64,000 nt of DNA from Streptomyces sp. PTY087I2. GTDB lineage: Bacteria; Actinomycetota; Actinomycetes; Streptomycetales; Streptomycetaceae. The notes beneath the pieces are model-generated. The model did not search any database. It had not been told where the DNA came from and saw nothing but the letters and a program-made list of their open reading frames with translations. Positions 41,247 through 50,782 of the stretch are shown here, one piece after another. Made by a program: the position numbers and the translations under genes. The DNA is taken from the NCBI RefSeq assembly GCF_001687325.1, contig NZ_LZRD01000030.1, positions 25,477-89,476 on the forward strand. The letters are read 5' to 3'. The first letter of the stretch is position 1; each line of letters starts with the position of its first letter.

Positions 41247-42422
41247 GTGACCACGGCCCAGCCCCTGGACGTAACTCCCACACCCCTCGCGCTGCTGCTC
41301 GGCCGCGAGGCCGACCCGAGGAGCGAGCGCGGCGTCGAATGCCCCGGCGACCTCCCCTCCCCGTCCGACCCGGACCTGGTGGAGCGCGCCCGTGCCGCGA
41401 AGGAGAAGCTCGGGGACAAGGTGTTCGTCCTCGGCCACCACTACCAGCGCGACGAGGTCATCCAGTTCGCGGACGTCACCGGTGACTCGTTCAAGCTGGC
41501 CCGTGACGCCGCCGCGCGCCCGGAGGCGGAGTACATCGTCTTCTGCGGTGTGCACTTCATGGCCGAGTCCGCGGACATCCTGACCACGGACGCCCAGGCG
41601 GTCGTGCTGCCCGACCTGGCGGCCGGCTGCTCGATGGCCGACATGGCCACCGCCGAGCAGGTCGCCGAGTGCTGGGACGTGCTGACGGAGGCCGGGGTCG
41701 CCGACCAGGTGGTGCCCGTCTCGTACATGAACTCCTCCGCCGACATCAAGGCCTTCACCGGCAAGCACGGCGGCACGATCTGCACCTCGTCCAACGCGAA
41801 ACGGGCCCTGGAGTGGGCCTTCGAGCAGGGCGAGAAGATCCTCTTCCTCCCCGACCAGCACCTGGGCCGCAACACGGCCGTGCGGGACATGGGGATGAGC
41901 CTTGACGACTGCGTCGTCTACAACCCGCACAAGCCGAACGGCGGCCTCACCGCCGAGCAGCTGCGGGACGCCAAGATGATCCTGTGGCGCGGCCACTGCT
42001 CGGTCCACGGCCGCTTCTCGGTCGAGTCGGTCGAGGACGTCCGGGCCCGGATCCCCGGGGTCAACGTGCTGGTGCACCCGGAGTGCAAGCACGAGGTCGT
42101 CGCGGCCGCGGACTACGTGGGCTCGACGGAGTACATCATCAAGGCCCTGGAGGCGGCCCCGCGCGGCTCGAAGTGGGCCATCGGTACGGAGCTGAATCTG
42201 GTACGCCGCCTGGCGAACCGTTTCGCCGACGAGGACAAGGAGATCGTCTTCCTCGACAAGACGGTCTGCTTCTGCTCGACGATGAACCGCATCGACCTGC
42301 CGCACCTGGTCTGGGCCCTGGAGTCGCTGGCCGACGGCAAGCTGGTCAACCGGATCGAGGTCGACCCGGAGACGGAGAAGTACGCCAAGCTCGCGCTGGA
42401 GCGGATGCTGGCGCTGCCGTAA
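41247..42422 (+). CDS. nadA: Quinolinate synthase
   Basis: A 391-residue NadA that condenses iminoaspartate with dihydroxyacetone phosphate to make quinolinate, the first ring of NAD. It has GHHYQRDEV, the cluster cysteines in FCGVHFMAES, HPECKHE and CFCSTMN, and the long-chain actinobacterial N-terminus. I choose GTG 41247: the AAAGGG site lies eight bases before it but touches the alternative GTG at 41238. The gene is not followed by nadB or nadC here. It holds a 4Fe-4S cluster, so the divergent erpA may supply it. Confidence 0.95.
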   Translation: MTTAQPLDVTPTPLALLLGREADPRSERGVECPGDLPSPSDPDLVERARAAKEKLGDKVFVLGHHYQRDEVIQFADVTGDSFKLARDAAARPEAEYIVFCGVHFMAESADILTTDAQAVVLPDLAAGCSMADMATAEQVAECWDVLTEAGVADQVVPVSYMNSSADIKAFTGKHGGTICTSSNAKRALEWAFEQGEKILFLPDQHLGRNTAVRDMGMSLDDCVVYNPHKPNGGLTAEQLRDAKMILWRGHCSVHGRFSVESVEDVRARIPGVNVLVHPECKHEVVAAADYVGSTEYIIKALEAAPRGSKWAIGTELNLVRRLANRFADEDKEIVFLDKTVCFCSTMNRIDLPHLVWALESLADGKLVNRIEVDPETEKYAKLALERMLALP

Positions 42423-42636
42423 CGCCGTATCCGTTACGGGAACGCCCGGAAGCCCCGATATGCCGCTGGTCGGTGTGCCGGGGCTTTCACGTGCCCCGGG
42501 AGCCGTGGCCGGGATACGCCCCTCGGTCGGGCCGGTTCTGCCATACGGCCACGGATGACGCCACCGCGTAACTACGCTGCTACTCACCGCAGCGAGTTTT
42601 CGCGCGGGTGGGAACGGCAAGGACGGTGGGGCGGGC

Positions 42637-44814
42637 ATGAACCACGAGGACCGTGGGACGGGTGCGGGCGAGGAAACGGGGGCGGCGGAAAACCCCGCCG
42701 AGGCGCTGGCGCGGGCCGAGGCGGACGTACGGGATCGACGGAGTGACGCGGAGCGGGATCCTGCCTCCGGACTGCCCTCGCTCGCCGGGGCGCTGCACCG
42801 GCTCTCCGGTCTGCGTGCCGCCGCCGGGGACCGCTCCGGCGCGCTGGCCCCGGCGAAGGAGGCCGCCCGGATCTACGCCGAGCTCGGCATGAAGCGCCCC
42901 GGGGACTATCAGGCGGAGCTGGCCATGGCCATGGGCGCCCTGGGCGATCGCGTCGCCGACACCGGGGACCCGGCGGCCGCCGTGGCGTTCGCGCAGCAGG
43001 CCGTACGGCTCCAGCGCGAGCTGGTCGAGGAGGAGCAGCCGGGCGCGTCCGTCCCGGCGCTCGCGGCGTACCTCCTGAACTGCGCCGGACGGCTGGCGGA
43101 CGCCGGGGAGGCCGTGGACGCCGTGCCCTGTGCGGAGGAGGCGGTCGGGCTCCTCCGGTCCCTCGCCGAGGAGGATCCCGGCACCTACCTCCCCCGGCTC
43201 GCCTCGGCCGCCCACGCCCTCGGTCACCACCGCGCGGCCGTGAGCGACGTCTCCGGGGCGGTCGACGCGGGCGAGGAGGCGCGCAGCCGCTTCCGCGCGC
43301 TCGCCGAGCAGCGGCCGGGCGCCTTCCGCCCCGAGCTGGCCACCGCGCTCGACGGCCTCGCCGCTCATCTCACCCGGGCCGGCGACCCGACGGGCCGCAA
43401 GGTCGCGGAGGAGGCCGTCGCCCTGTACCGCGAGCTGGCGGCGGAGCGCCCCGAGGCCTTCGGCGCCGGACTCGCCGCCGCGCTGGGCACCCTCGCCGGG
43501 AGCCCGCCCGTCACCGGTGGCCCGGAGGAGGCCCTGCCCCCGGCGCGGGAGGCCGTCGAGCTCCTGCGGGACCGAGGGGACGCCTTCCTGCCCGAGCTGG
43601 CCCGCGCCCTCCAGGTGCTCGGCACACACCTGGAGGGGAGCGGCGATGACGAGGGGGCTGTCGAAGCGTTCTGGGAGGCGCTGGCCCTCCACCGGTCCCT
43701 GGCGCTGGAGACCCCCGGCGGCGCCCCTCCGGTCTCCGCGCTCGTCGCCGCTCTGGACGATCTGGCCCGGGCCCTCGCCCGTACCGGCGAACACGCGGCG
43801 GCGATCGAGGAGTTCGACGAGAGCGTCAAGGAGTTCGCGGAGGCCGATCCAGCGGTCGCCCGGCGCCTCGCCGTGGAGCGGAGCGCCTTCCTGCTGCGCT
43901 GCCCTGACCCCTGGCCCGCGACCGGGGTGACCGAGCTGGTGAACCGGCTCGACGAGGACGCGGAGCGGGCCGGCGGCCCGGACGCCGTGACCGTACGGGC
44001 CCGGCAGGCGCTGCGCGGTCACGGCGATGCCGCGGCGGTGCGCACGGCGTGGGAGGAGGAGACGTTCACGCCCGTTCCGGACTGGCTCGCGCTGTCGCGG
44101 GAGACCCTGGATCTCGTCAGCGCCTGGATGTTCGCACCGGACTGGCCCCGCTCCCGCGACTTCTGGTCGCAGAACGCCGAAGTCCTCGGCGGGGAGGGTG
44201 CGGCGGTGGCGCTGGAGGAGCTGGCCGTCCTGCACCCGCGCGGTGCGCGGCGGCACGCCCTGCTCCGGGAGGCCGTCCTCGCCCACGGGGTGACCGCCGC
44301 CTACGATCCGCTGATCCTCCAGGAGCAGTTGGCGCAGTGGCTGGAGTGCGCGGACTGGAAGGAGTCGCGGGCCTATCTGGAGGAGCACCCGCGCCTCCTG
44401 ACGGTCCAGCCGCCCGGGGACACCCCGCTGGCCCATGTGGCGATGCTCGACATCGGCCGCGCCGAGGGTCTGGACGCCGCCTACCGTCTCGTCGAGGACC
44501 GCGAGGCCCTTCAGGCGTACGTGGACCGGGCGTTGGAGGCCGGGGACGGCGTGGCGCTGATGCACGGCGGGGGCATCGAGGGGCAGGTCTTCGGCGACCG
44601 GCTCTCCTCGCTCACCCACGCGCAGGTGGCCCTGGTGCTCGCGGGGGCCACCGACGGCTTCGAACCGGACGACCTCGCCGCGCTCCGGCACAAGGCCCCG
44701 GAGGAGACCCGGGCCCGGCTGGTGCGGGAGACGGTCGCCCTGAGCGTCCGGCTCCCCGACCAGCGCGGGGAGATGTGGAGCCGGATCGTCCAGGCGCTGG
44801 GAGGGGAGGCCTGA
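42637..44814 (+). CDS. TPR-like helical repeat protein, function unknown
   Basis: A 725-residue protein. About residues 40-430 hold eight to nine helical repeats of 45-50 residues, each with the pattern PxxYxxxLAxALxxLGxxLxxAGDxxxAVxxxxEAVxLxRxLAEE, that is, tetratricopeptide-like pairs. Residues 430-725 form a second helical/aromatic domain (TPVPDWLALSRETLDL, the DFWSQNAEVLGG segment and a C-terminal LAGATDGFEPDDLAAL region). No signal peptide, no catalytic motif. It is monocistronic and does not belong to the conserved actinobacterial order around it. It may scaffold a complex; the partner is unknown. Confidence 0.85.
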   Translation: MNHEDRGTGAGEETGAAENPAEALARAEADVRDRRSDAERDPASGLPSLAGALHRLSGLRAAAGDRSGALAPAKEAARIYAELGMKRPGDYQAELAMAMGALGDRVADTGDPAAAVAFAQQAVRLQRELVEEEQPGASVPALAAYLLNCAGRLADAGEAVDAVPCAEEAVGLLRSLAEEDPGTYLPRLASAAHALGHHRAAVSDVSGAVDAGEEARSRFRALAEQRPGAFRPELATALDGLAAHLTRAGDPTGRKVAEEAVALYRELAAERPEAFGAGLAAALGTLAGSPPVTGGPEEALPPAREAVELLRDRGDAFLPELARALQVLGTHLEGSGDDEGAVEAFWEALALHRSLALETPGGAPPVSALVAALDDLARALARTGEHAAAIEEFDESVKEFAEADPAVARRLAVERSAFLLRCPDPWPATGVTELVNRLDEDAERAGGPDAVTVRARQALRGHGDAAAVRTAWEEETFTPVPDWLALSRETLDLVSAWMFAPDWPRSRDFWSQNAEVLGGEGAAVALEELAVLHPRGARRHALLREAVLAHGVTAAYDPLILQEQLAQWLECADWKESRAYLEEHPRLLTVQPPGDTPLAHVAMLDIGRAEGLDAAYRLVEDREALQAYVDRALEAGDGVALMHGGGIEGQVFGDRLSSLTHAQVALVLAGATDGFEPDDLAALRHKAPEETRARLVRETVALSVRLPDQRGEMWSRIVQALGGEA

Positions 44815-44871
44815 GGGCTCCCTGAGGCCTGCCGTACGCCGTCGTAGGCGCGGCCGTACGGAAAGCACCCA

Positions 44872-44914
44872 GAAGGGGCCCGGCCCACGCGGGGTGCGTG
44901 GACCGGGCCCCTTC
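44872..44914. terminator. Terminator between TPR gene and RND permease
   Basis: 19-bp stem with one mismatch (44872-44890 and 44896-44914), five-base loop, in the 128-base convergent gap. Confidence 0.85.
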
Positions 44915-44942
44915 CTTCAGGCCTTCGGGTTCCGCCTGCGGG

Positions 44943-47900
44943 TCAGGCCTGCGCCGGCTCGCCCTCGCGGGCCTCCTCCGGCTCCGGCTGATCCGGGACG
45001 CCCGCCCTGGCCGCGCGCTTGGCGGCCTTCTTCTTCGCGCGGCGCTCCTTGCGCAGCTCGACCATCGCGTACAGCGTCGGCACGAGCAGCAGGGTCAGCA
45101 GCGTGGAGCTGATCAGACCGCCGATCACCACGACGCCCAGCGGCTGCGAGATGAAGCCGCCCTCGCCGGTGACGCCGAGCGCCATCGGGAGCAGGGCGAA
45201 GATGGTCGCGAGCGCCGTCATCAGGATCGGGCGGAAGCGGTGGCGGCCGCCCTCGACGACCGCCTCCATGATCCCGAGGCCCTGGGCCCGGTACTGGTTG
45301 ATCAGGTCGATCAGCACGATGGCGTTGGTGACCACGATGCCGATGAGCATCAGCATGCCGATCATCGCGGGGACGCCCAGCGGGGTGCCCGTGACGAGCA
45401 GGAGGGCCAGCGCGCCGGTCGCCGCGAACGGCACGGAGACCAGCAGGATCAGCGGCTGGACGAGCGACCGGAACGTGGCCACCAGCAGCATGAAGACGAT
45501 CGCGATGGCCGCCAGCATGGCGAGGCCGAGCTGGGCGAAGGCCTCGTTCTGGTCCTCGGTGACGCCGCCGATGGTGGCGGTGGCGCCCTCCGGCAGGTCC
45601 AGGGCGTCGATCTTCGCGGCGAGATCGGTGGAGACCGCGCCGGTGTTGTCGCCGACGGGCTTGGCGGTGATCGTCGCCGAGCGCTGTCCGTCGATCCGGG
45701 TCATCGAGACCGGGCCGGGGACGACCTTCACGTCGGCGATGTCGCCGAGCTTCACCGGGCCGAGCGGCAGGGCCTTCAGCTCGGCCACGGTGGCGGCCGG
45801 CTTCGCGGACCGGATGACGATGTCGCGCTCGGTGTCGTCCAGCGTCGCGGAGCCGGCGGGCGTACCGCGTACGGCTCCGGCGACGATCCCGCCGAGGGCG
45901 GCGGAGTCGAATCCGGCGGCGGCCGCCTTGTCGTTGGCGGTGACCGCGATGCGCGGGACGCTCTGCGCCAGGTCGCTCTGGACGTCGGTGACGTCCTTGA
46001 GGGTGGCGACCTCGTCCCGGACCGCCTCGGACGCCTTCTTCAGGACGTCGGCGTCGGCGGCCTTGACGACGACGCTCAGGTCCTGGGCGCCGAAGCCGTC
46101 GCCCGCGGTGATGGTGGTGTCGCCGATGCCGTCGAGCTTGCCGAGGGCCTCGTCGATACGGTCCTGGGCGTCCTCGTAGTCCGCGGCGTCCTTCAGGGTG
46201 ACCTGGTAGGAGGCCTGGTTGGCGCCGGTGCCGCCGCCGAAGGCGGCCATGAAGCCGGAGGAGCCGACGGTGACCTGGTAGTCCTTGACGCCCTTGTCCT
46301 CGGTCAGGACCTTCTCGACCTTGCGAGCCGCCTCGTCGACGGCTTCCAGGCTGGTGCCGGGGGCGAGTTCCTGCTTGACGGTCAGGACCTCCTGCTCACC
46401 GGCGTCGAAGAAGTTCGTCTTCAGCAGCGGGACCATGCCGAAGGTGCCCAGCAGCACGGCGACGGCGATGACGAGGCTGGTGATCCGGCGGCGGGTCGCG
46501 AAGCGCAGGACCGGGACGTAGATCCGCTGGAGCCTGCTGGCCGCTTCCTTCTCCTCGGCCAGGCGCCGGGCCTCCGCCGCGTCCTCGGGGGTGCCCTTGG
46601 GCGCGCGCAGGAACCAGTACGACAGGACCGGCACCACGGTGAGCGAGACCAGCAGGGAGGCGAGCAGCGCCGCGGTGATGGTCAGCGAGAACGAGCCGAA
46701 GAGCTGGCCGACCATGCCGCCGACCAGACCGATGGGCAGGAAGACCGCGACGGTGGTGAGCGTCGCGGAGGTGACCGCTCCGGCGACCTCCTTGACCGCG
46801 TTGATGATCGCCTCGTGGCGCTCCTCGCCGTAGCCGAGGTGCCGCTTGATGTTCTCCAGGACCACGATCGAGTCGTCGACGACCCGGCCGATGGCGATGG
46901 TGAGCGCGCCGAGGGTGAGCATGTTGAGCGACAGGTCGCGGGTCCAGAGCACGATCAGCGCGAGGACGATCGAGAGCGGGATGGAGACCGCGGTGACCAG
47001 CGTCGAGCGGATCGAGGCGAGGAAGACCAGGATCACGACGACCGCGAAGACCAGGCCGAGCGCGCCCTCCGTGGTCAGCCCCGAGATCGACTTGGAGACG
47101 GCGGGCCCCTGGTCGGAGACGACGGTCAGCTCGGCGCCCGCGCCGAGGTCCTTACGGAGGTCGGGCAGCTTGTCCTTGACGGCGTCCGAGATGGCGACGG
47201 CGCTGCCGTCCTTGTCCATCGTCGCCATCACGGCGAGGCTCGGCTTGCCGTTGGTGCGGGTGATGGAGACCGCCGTGGACGGCTCCTGCTTCACCTCGGC
47301 CACGTCACCGAGGCGCACCGGCTTTCCCGGCTCGTCCCCGCCGCCCGCCGGGGCCTTGGCGACGACCTGGAGGTCCTCGATCTGCTTCAGGGAGGTGTAG
47401 GGGCCGCCGACCTGGATGGTGCGGCTCTTGCCGGACTCGGAGAAGGAGCCGGCCGGGACGGTGGCGCCGCCCGACTGGAGGGCCTGGGCGAGCGTGGCCG
47501 CGTTCAGGCCGGCCGCGGCGAGCTTCCGGTCGTCGGGGACGACGGAGACCTGGAGGTCCTGCACGCCGTCCACGGTGACCTGGCCGACGCCGTCGATGTC
47601 CTGGAGGGCCGGGACGACCGTGCGGTCGAGCTGGTCGGCCAGCGTCTGCTGGTCCTTGTCGGAGGTGACGGCGAGGACCACGGTCGGGATGTCGTCCGTG
47701 GAACCGGCGATGACCTGGGGGTCGACATCGGAGGGCAGCTGGGCGCGGGCCCGGTTGACCGCCTGCTGGATGTCCGCGACGAGCTGCTTGGTGCCCTCGT
47801 CGCCGAAGTCGAAGGTCGCCATGATGAGGGCGTTGCCCTCGCTGGCGGTGGAGGTGACGGACTCGACGCCGTCGACGGCCTTGAGGGAGTTCTCCAGCGG

Positions 47901-48098
47901 TTCGACGACCTGCTTCTCGACCACATCGGGGGACGCACCCTGGTAGGGCGCCAGCACCGAGACCATCGGCAGTTCGATGGTGGGCAGCAGTTGCTGCTTG
48001 AGCTGCGGGATCGCTATCGCGCCGAAGACGAGCGCGACGATCGAGATCAGCCCGATCAGGGCCCTTTGCGCGAGGCTGAATCTGGACAGCCAGGACAT
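44943..48098 (-). CDS. RND-family efflux permease (HAE1/AcrB-like)
   Basis: A 1051-residue RND transporter of the HAE1/AcrB branch: first helix near 10-30, porter domain with pairs of repeats (40-330), two groups of five to six helices, and the proton-relay aspartates D408 and D409 in GRVVDDSIVVLEN, identical in position to AcrB. The C-terminus is basic and glutamate-rich. Homologous Gram-negative pumps need a periplasmic adaptor and TolC; neither is in the window. The start ATG at 48098 is supported by the family N-terminus. Upstream, 198 bases away on the same strand, is a NarL-type two-component system, so it probably controls the pump. The substrate is unknown. Confidence 0.93.
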   Translation of the reverse strand: MSWLSRFSLAQRALIGLISIVALVFGAIAIPQLKQQLLPTIELPMVSVLAPYQGASPDVVEKQVVEPLENSLKAVDGVESVTSTASEGNALIMATFDFGDEGTKQLVADIQQAVNRARAQLPSDVDPQVIAGSTDDIPTVVLAVTSDKDQQTLADQLDRTVVPALQDIDGVGQVTVDGVQDLQVSVVPDDRKLAAAGLNAATLAQALQSGGATVPAGSFSESGKSRTIQVGGPYTSLKQIEDLQVVAKAPAGGGDEPGKPVRLGDVAEVKQEPSTAVSITRTNGKPSLAVMATMDKDGSAVAISDAVKDKLPDLRKDLGAGAELTVVSDQGPAVSKSISGLTTEGALGLVFAVVVILVFLASIRSTLVTAVSIPLSIVLALIVLWTRDLSLNMLTLGALTIAIGRVVDDSIVVLENIKRHLGYGEERHEAIINAVKEVAGAVTSATLTTVAVFLPIGLVGGMVGQLFGSFSLTITAALLASLLVSLTVVPVLSYWFLRAPKGTPEDAAEARRLAEEKEAASRLQRIYVPVLRFATRRRITSLVIAVAVLLGTFGMVPLLKTNFFDAGEQEVLTVKQELAPGTSLEAVDEAARKVEKVLTEDKGVKDYQVTVGSSGFMAAFGGGTGANQASYQVTLKDAADYEDAQDRIDEALGKLDGIGDTTITAGDGFGAQDLSVVVKAADADVLKKASEAVRDEVATLKDVTDVQSDLAQSVPRIAVTANDKAAAAGFDSAALGGIVAGAVRGTPAGSATLDDTERDIVIRSAKPAATVAELKALPLGPVKLGDIADVKVVPGPVSMTRIDGQRSATITAKPVGDNTGAVSTDLAAKIDALDLPEGATATIGGVTEDQNEAFAQLGLAMLAAIAIVFMLLVATFRSLVQPLILLVSVPFAATGALALLLVTGTPLGVPAMIGMLMLIGIVVTNAIVLIDLINQYRAQGLGIMEAVVEGGRHRFRPILMTALATIFALLPMALGVTGEGGFISQPLGVVVIGGLISSTLLTLLLVPTLYAMVELRKERRAKKKAAKRAARAGVPDQPEPEEAREGEPAQA

Positions 48099-48296
48099 GG
48101 GTGGGTCTCTCTTCTGTGGCGTACGCGGCAGAGGGCGGGGAAGGGGGAACAGCGGGGACCACCCCTCCAGCCCAGTCCTACGATCTCCGCTCCGCACAGC
48201 CGAAACGTCGCCCGCCGGGCTGCTTTCTCATGGCCGCGCATACCGCAGGTGGAGTACACCTCCGTACACCGTGCCCGCCCTCCAGGTCGGTCCGCG

Positions 48297-49013
48297 TCAG
48301 TCCGCGCGGGGGCGCACCAGGCCCGATTCATAGGCGATGACCACCAGTTGGGCCCGGTCCCGGGCGCCGAGTTTCGCCATCGCCCGGTTCACATGGGTCT
48401 TGACGGTGAGCGGGCTGACCTCCAGCCGCTCGGCGATCCGGTCGTTGGGGTGGCCGCCCGCGACCTGCACCAGCACCTCGCGTTCGCGGCCGGTGAGCGC
48501 CGCCAGCCGCTCCGCGTACTCCGCGCTGTCCGGCCCCTCCTCCGAACGGCCGCCCTGGGCCAGGAACGTGGCGATGAGCCCCTTGGTCGCCGCCGGGGAG
48601 AGCAGCGCCTCGCCGGCCGCGGCGATCCGGATGGCGTTGAGGAGTTCGTCCGGCTCCGCGCCCTTGCCGAGGAAGCCGGAGGCTCCGGCGCGCAGCGACT
48701 GGACCACGTACTCGTCGACCTCGAAGGTGGTGAGCATGACCACCCGCACCGCGGCCAGCTCCGGGTCGGCGCTGATCATGCGGGTGGCGGCGAGCCCGTC
48801 GGTGCCCGGCATCCGGATGTCCATGAGGACCACGTCGGCGCCGGTGGCGCGGGCCAGCTCGACGGCCTGGGCCCCGTCGGCGGCCTCGCCGACCACCTCC
48901 ATGTCCGGCTCGGAGTCCACCAGCACCCGGAACGCGCTGCGCAGCAGCGCCTGGTCGTCGGCGAGCAGCACCCTGATCGGCGCTTCCCGGGCGTCGGGCG
49001 TCGGCTGGTTCAT
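48297..49013 (-). CDS. NarL/LuxR-family response regulator upstream of the RND permease
   Basis: A 238-residue regulator: receiver with D19/D20, phospho-acceptor D65 (VVLMDIRMPG), lysine in GFLGKG, and a C-terminal LuxR-type DNA-binding domain (LTGREREVLVQVAGG, LTVKTHVNRAMAKL). ATG 49013 overlaps the kinase stop by four bases (ATGA). It likely binds its own promoter and the pump promoter; no binding site was identified in the 198-base gap. Confidence 0.93.
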   Translation of the reverse strand: MNQPTPDAREAPIRVLLADDQALLRSAFRVLVDSEPDMEVVGEAADGAQAVELARATGADVVLMDIRMPGTDGLAATRMISADPELAAVRVVMLTTFEVDEYVVQSLRAGASGFLGKGAEPDELLNAIRIAAAGEALLSPAATKGLIATFLAQGGRSEEGPDSAEYAERLAALTGREREVLVQVAGGHPNDRIAERLEVSPLTVKTHVNRAMAKLGARDRAQLVVIAYESGLVRPRAD

Positions 49014-50338
49014 CGGCGGAGCCCCGTCCCGCCCGCTGTGCCCGGCCGGTCCGGTTCACCCGTGCGGGCCTCGACGGGAAGGATCGCATGGACCCGGAAG
49101 CCGCCGCCGTACCGAGGTCCCGCGGTGAGGGCCCCGCCGAGGGCGGTGACGCGTTCCCGCATGCCGACCAGGCCGTGGCCGCCGTCCAGGCCCTGCCCGT
49201 CGGCCGGACCTCCGTCGGCCGGTCCCGGCCCGCCGCCCGGTGCGGCCCCGGGGCGCCGGCCGGCGCTCCCCCGGCCGTTGTCGAGCACGGTGACCTCGGT
49301 GGTGGCGCCCACCCGTACGACGCTCACCTCGGCCCTGGCCCCGGCGCCCGCGTGCTTGCGGACGTTGGTCAGGGCCTCCTGGATGACCCGGTAGGCGGCG
49401 AGGTCGACGGCGGCGGGCAGCCGCTCGCGGTCGGCGCAGGCCACCTCGACGGGGAGCCCGGCGTTGCGGAAGGTGGCGACCAGTTCACCGAGGACGGCGA
49501 GCCCGGGGGCCGGTTCGGTGGGCGCCTCGGGGTCGCCCTGCTGGCGCAGGAGGCCGACGGTGACCCGGAGCTCGTTGAGGGCGGAGCGGCTGGCGTCGCG
49601 GACATGGGCGAGCGCTTCCTTGGCCTGGTCGGGGCGCTTGTCCATGACGTGGGCGGCGACCCCGGCCTGGACGTTGACCAGGGCGATGTGGTGGGCGACG
49701 ACGTCGTGGAGGTCCCGGGCGATCCGCAGCCGCTCCTCGGCGACCCGGCGGCGGGCCTCCTCCTCCCGGGTCCGCTCGGCCCGCTCGGCCCGCTCCCGGA
49801 TGGCGTCGACGAACGCGCGCCTGCTGCGTACGGCGTCCCCGGCGGCGGAGGCGAGACCGGTCCAGGCGAAGACACCGAAGTTCTCCTGGCTGTACCAGGG
49901 GGTGGAGCCGAAGACCATCGCGGCGGCGGTGAGCCCTCCCATGGTCAGCAGCCCGACCCGCCAGGTGGTGGGGCGGTCGGTGCGCGAGGCGACGGTGTAG
50001 AGGGCGATGACGGTGCTCATGACCACCGGGGCGGGCGGGTCCATCACGATGTACTCGACGGCCGCGAGCGCCGCGGTGACGGCGAGGACCTGCATCGGGC
50101 GGCGGCGCCGCAGGCCGAGGGCCGCGGCGGCGAGGGTCATCAGGAACACGCTGAACAGCTCGGGGGTACGGGCCCCGAAGGCCGGGGGCCCGTGGCCGTC
50201 GCCCGGGGCGGTGAACGAGCTGAAGATCATCGCGACGAGGGTGCAGAACGCCAGGGCCGCGTCGAACGCGAGCGGATGATCCCGCAGCCAGCGGCGGGCG
50301 CGCGCGAAGCCGGACGAAAGGGTGGTCACGTCCAGCAA
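49010..50338 (-). CDS. Sensor histidine kinase (NarL-type partner)
   Basis: A 442-residue kinase: about five membrane spans (35-180), a HisKA_3 domain with the phospho-acceptor histidine in RIARDLHDVVAHH, and a HATPase domain with the LDNGRG motif and a glycine/proline-rich insert before GHGLVGMRER. The start is uncertain: TTG 50338 has GAGGAG 13 bases before it, GTG 50329 is an alternative, and the frame is open to 50410. It lies upstream of the regulator in the same transcript and ahead of the RND permease. Confidence 0.9.
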   Translation of the reverse strand: MLDVTTLSSGFARARRWLRDHPLAFDAALAFCTLVAMIFSSFTAPGDGHGPPAFGARTPELFSVFLMTLAAAALGLRRRRPMQVLAVTAALAAVEYIVMDPPAPVVMSTVIALYTVASRTDRPTTWRVGLLTMGGLTAAAMVFGSTPWYSQENFGVFAWTGLASAAGDAVRSRRAFVDAIRERAERAERTREEEARRRVAEERLRIARDLHDVVAHHIALVNVQAGVAAHVMDKRPDQAKEALAHVRDASRSALNELRVTVGLLRQQGDPEAPTEPAPGLAVLGELVATFRNAGLPVEVACADRERLPAAVDLAAYRVIQEALTNVRKHAGAGARAEVSVVRVGATTEVTVLDNGRGSAGRRPGAAPGGGPGPADGGPADGQGLDGGHGLVGMRERVTALGGALTAGPRYGGGFRVHAILPVEARTGEPDRPGTAGGTGLRR

Positions 50339-50405
50339 CGGTACGCGGCCGCTCCTCGGCGGCGTGAGCCTTCCCCGACAAGCACGGGCGGGGGCCCGGC
50401 CCGGA

Positions 50406-50453
50406 AGCACCCCTGCCCCGCGGCCGGCGGACCGGACGCGGGGCAGGGGTGCT
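50406..50453 (-). terminator. Terminator after pspA-pspAA
   Basis: Perfect 16-bp stem (50406-50421 and 50438-50453), 16-base loop, 41-88 bases past the pspAA stop on the same strand. Confidence 0.8.
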
Positions 50454-50493
50454 GGGGCCGACAGGCCCTGGGTGCTGGTGGGCGGCCCGTGGG

Positions 50494-50772
50494 TCAGTTG
50501 GGGATGAGCCCGTCGTCGCTGAGCATGGCGCGGACGTCTTCCAGGGTGGCGTCGGGCGCCGGCAGGATCAGCTCGGACGGCTCCAGGGAGTCGTCCGGCA
50601 GCGGAGTGCCGAGCTCGCGCACCTTGTCCAGGAGTGCGTGGAGGGTGGTGCGAAAGCCGGGGCCGTCGCCGCTCTCCATCTCCTTGAGCAGGACGTCGTC
50701 GAGCTCGTTCAGCTCGACGAAGTGACTGTCGGCCAGCTTGACCTGGCCCTCCCCCATGATCCGTACGATCAT
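50494..50772 (-). CDS. pspAA: PspA-associated protein PspAA
   Basis: A 92-residue protein of the PspAA family, found next to PspA in Actinobacteria. It begins MIVRIMGEGQVKLADSH, followed by a helix-rich acidic middle (ELNELDDVLLKEMESGDG) and DATLEDVRAMLSDDGLIPN. It binds or modulates PspA at the membrane in the envelope-stress response. It follows pspA by ten bases on the same strand, so the two are co-transcribed. Confidence 0.9.
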   Translation of the reverse strand: MIVRIMGEGQVKLADSHFVELNELDDVLLKEMESGDGPGFRTTLHALLDKVRELGTPLPDDSLEPSELILPAPDATLEDVRAMLSDDGLIPN

Positions 50773-50782
50773 GACGCTGCCC

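Noticed and set aside
44898..49394. Open frame of 1498 residues on the plus strand
   Set aside because: It is antisense to the RND permease and response regulator, with an unlikely composition (Gly/Arg/Asp-rich, no motifs). High GC leaves long spurious frames.
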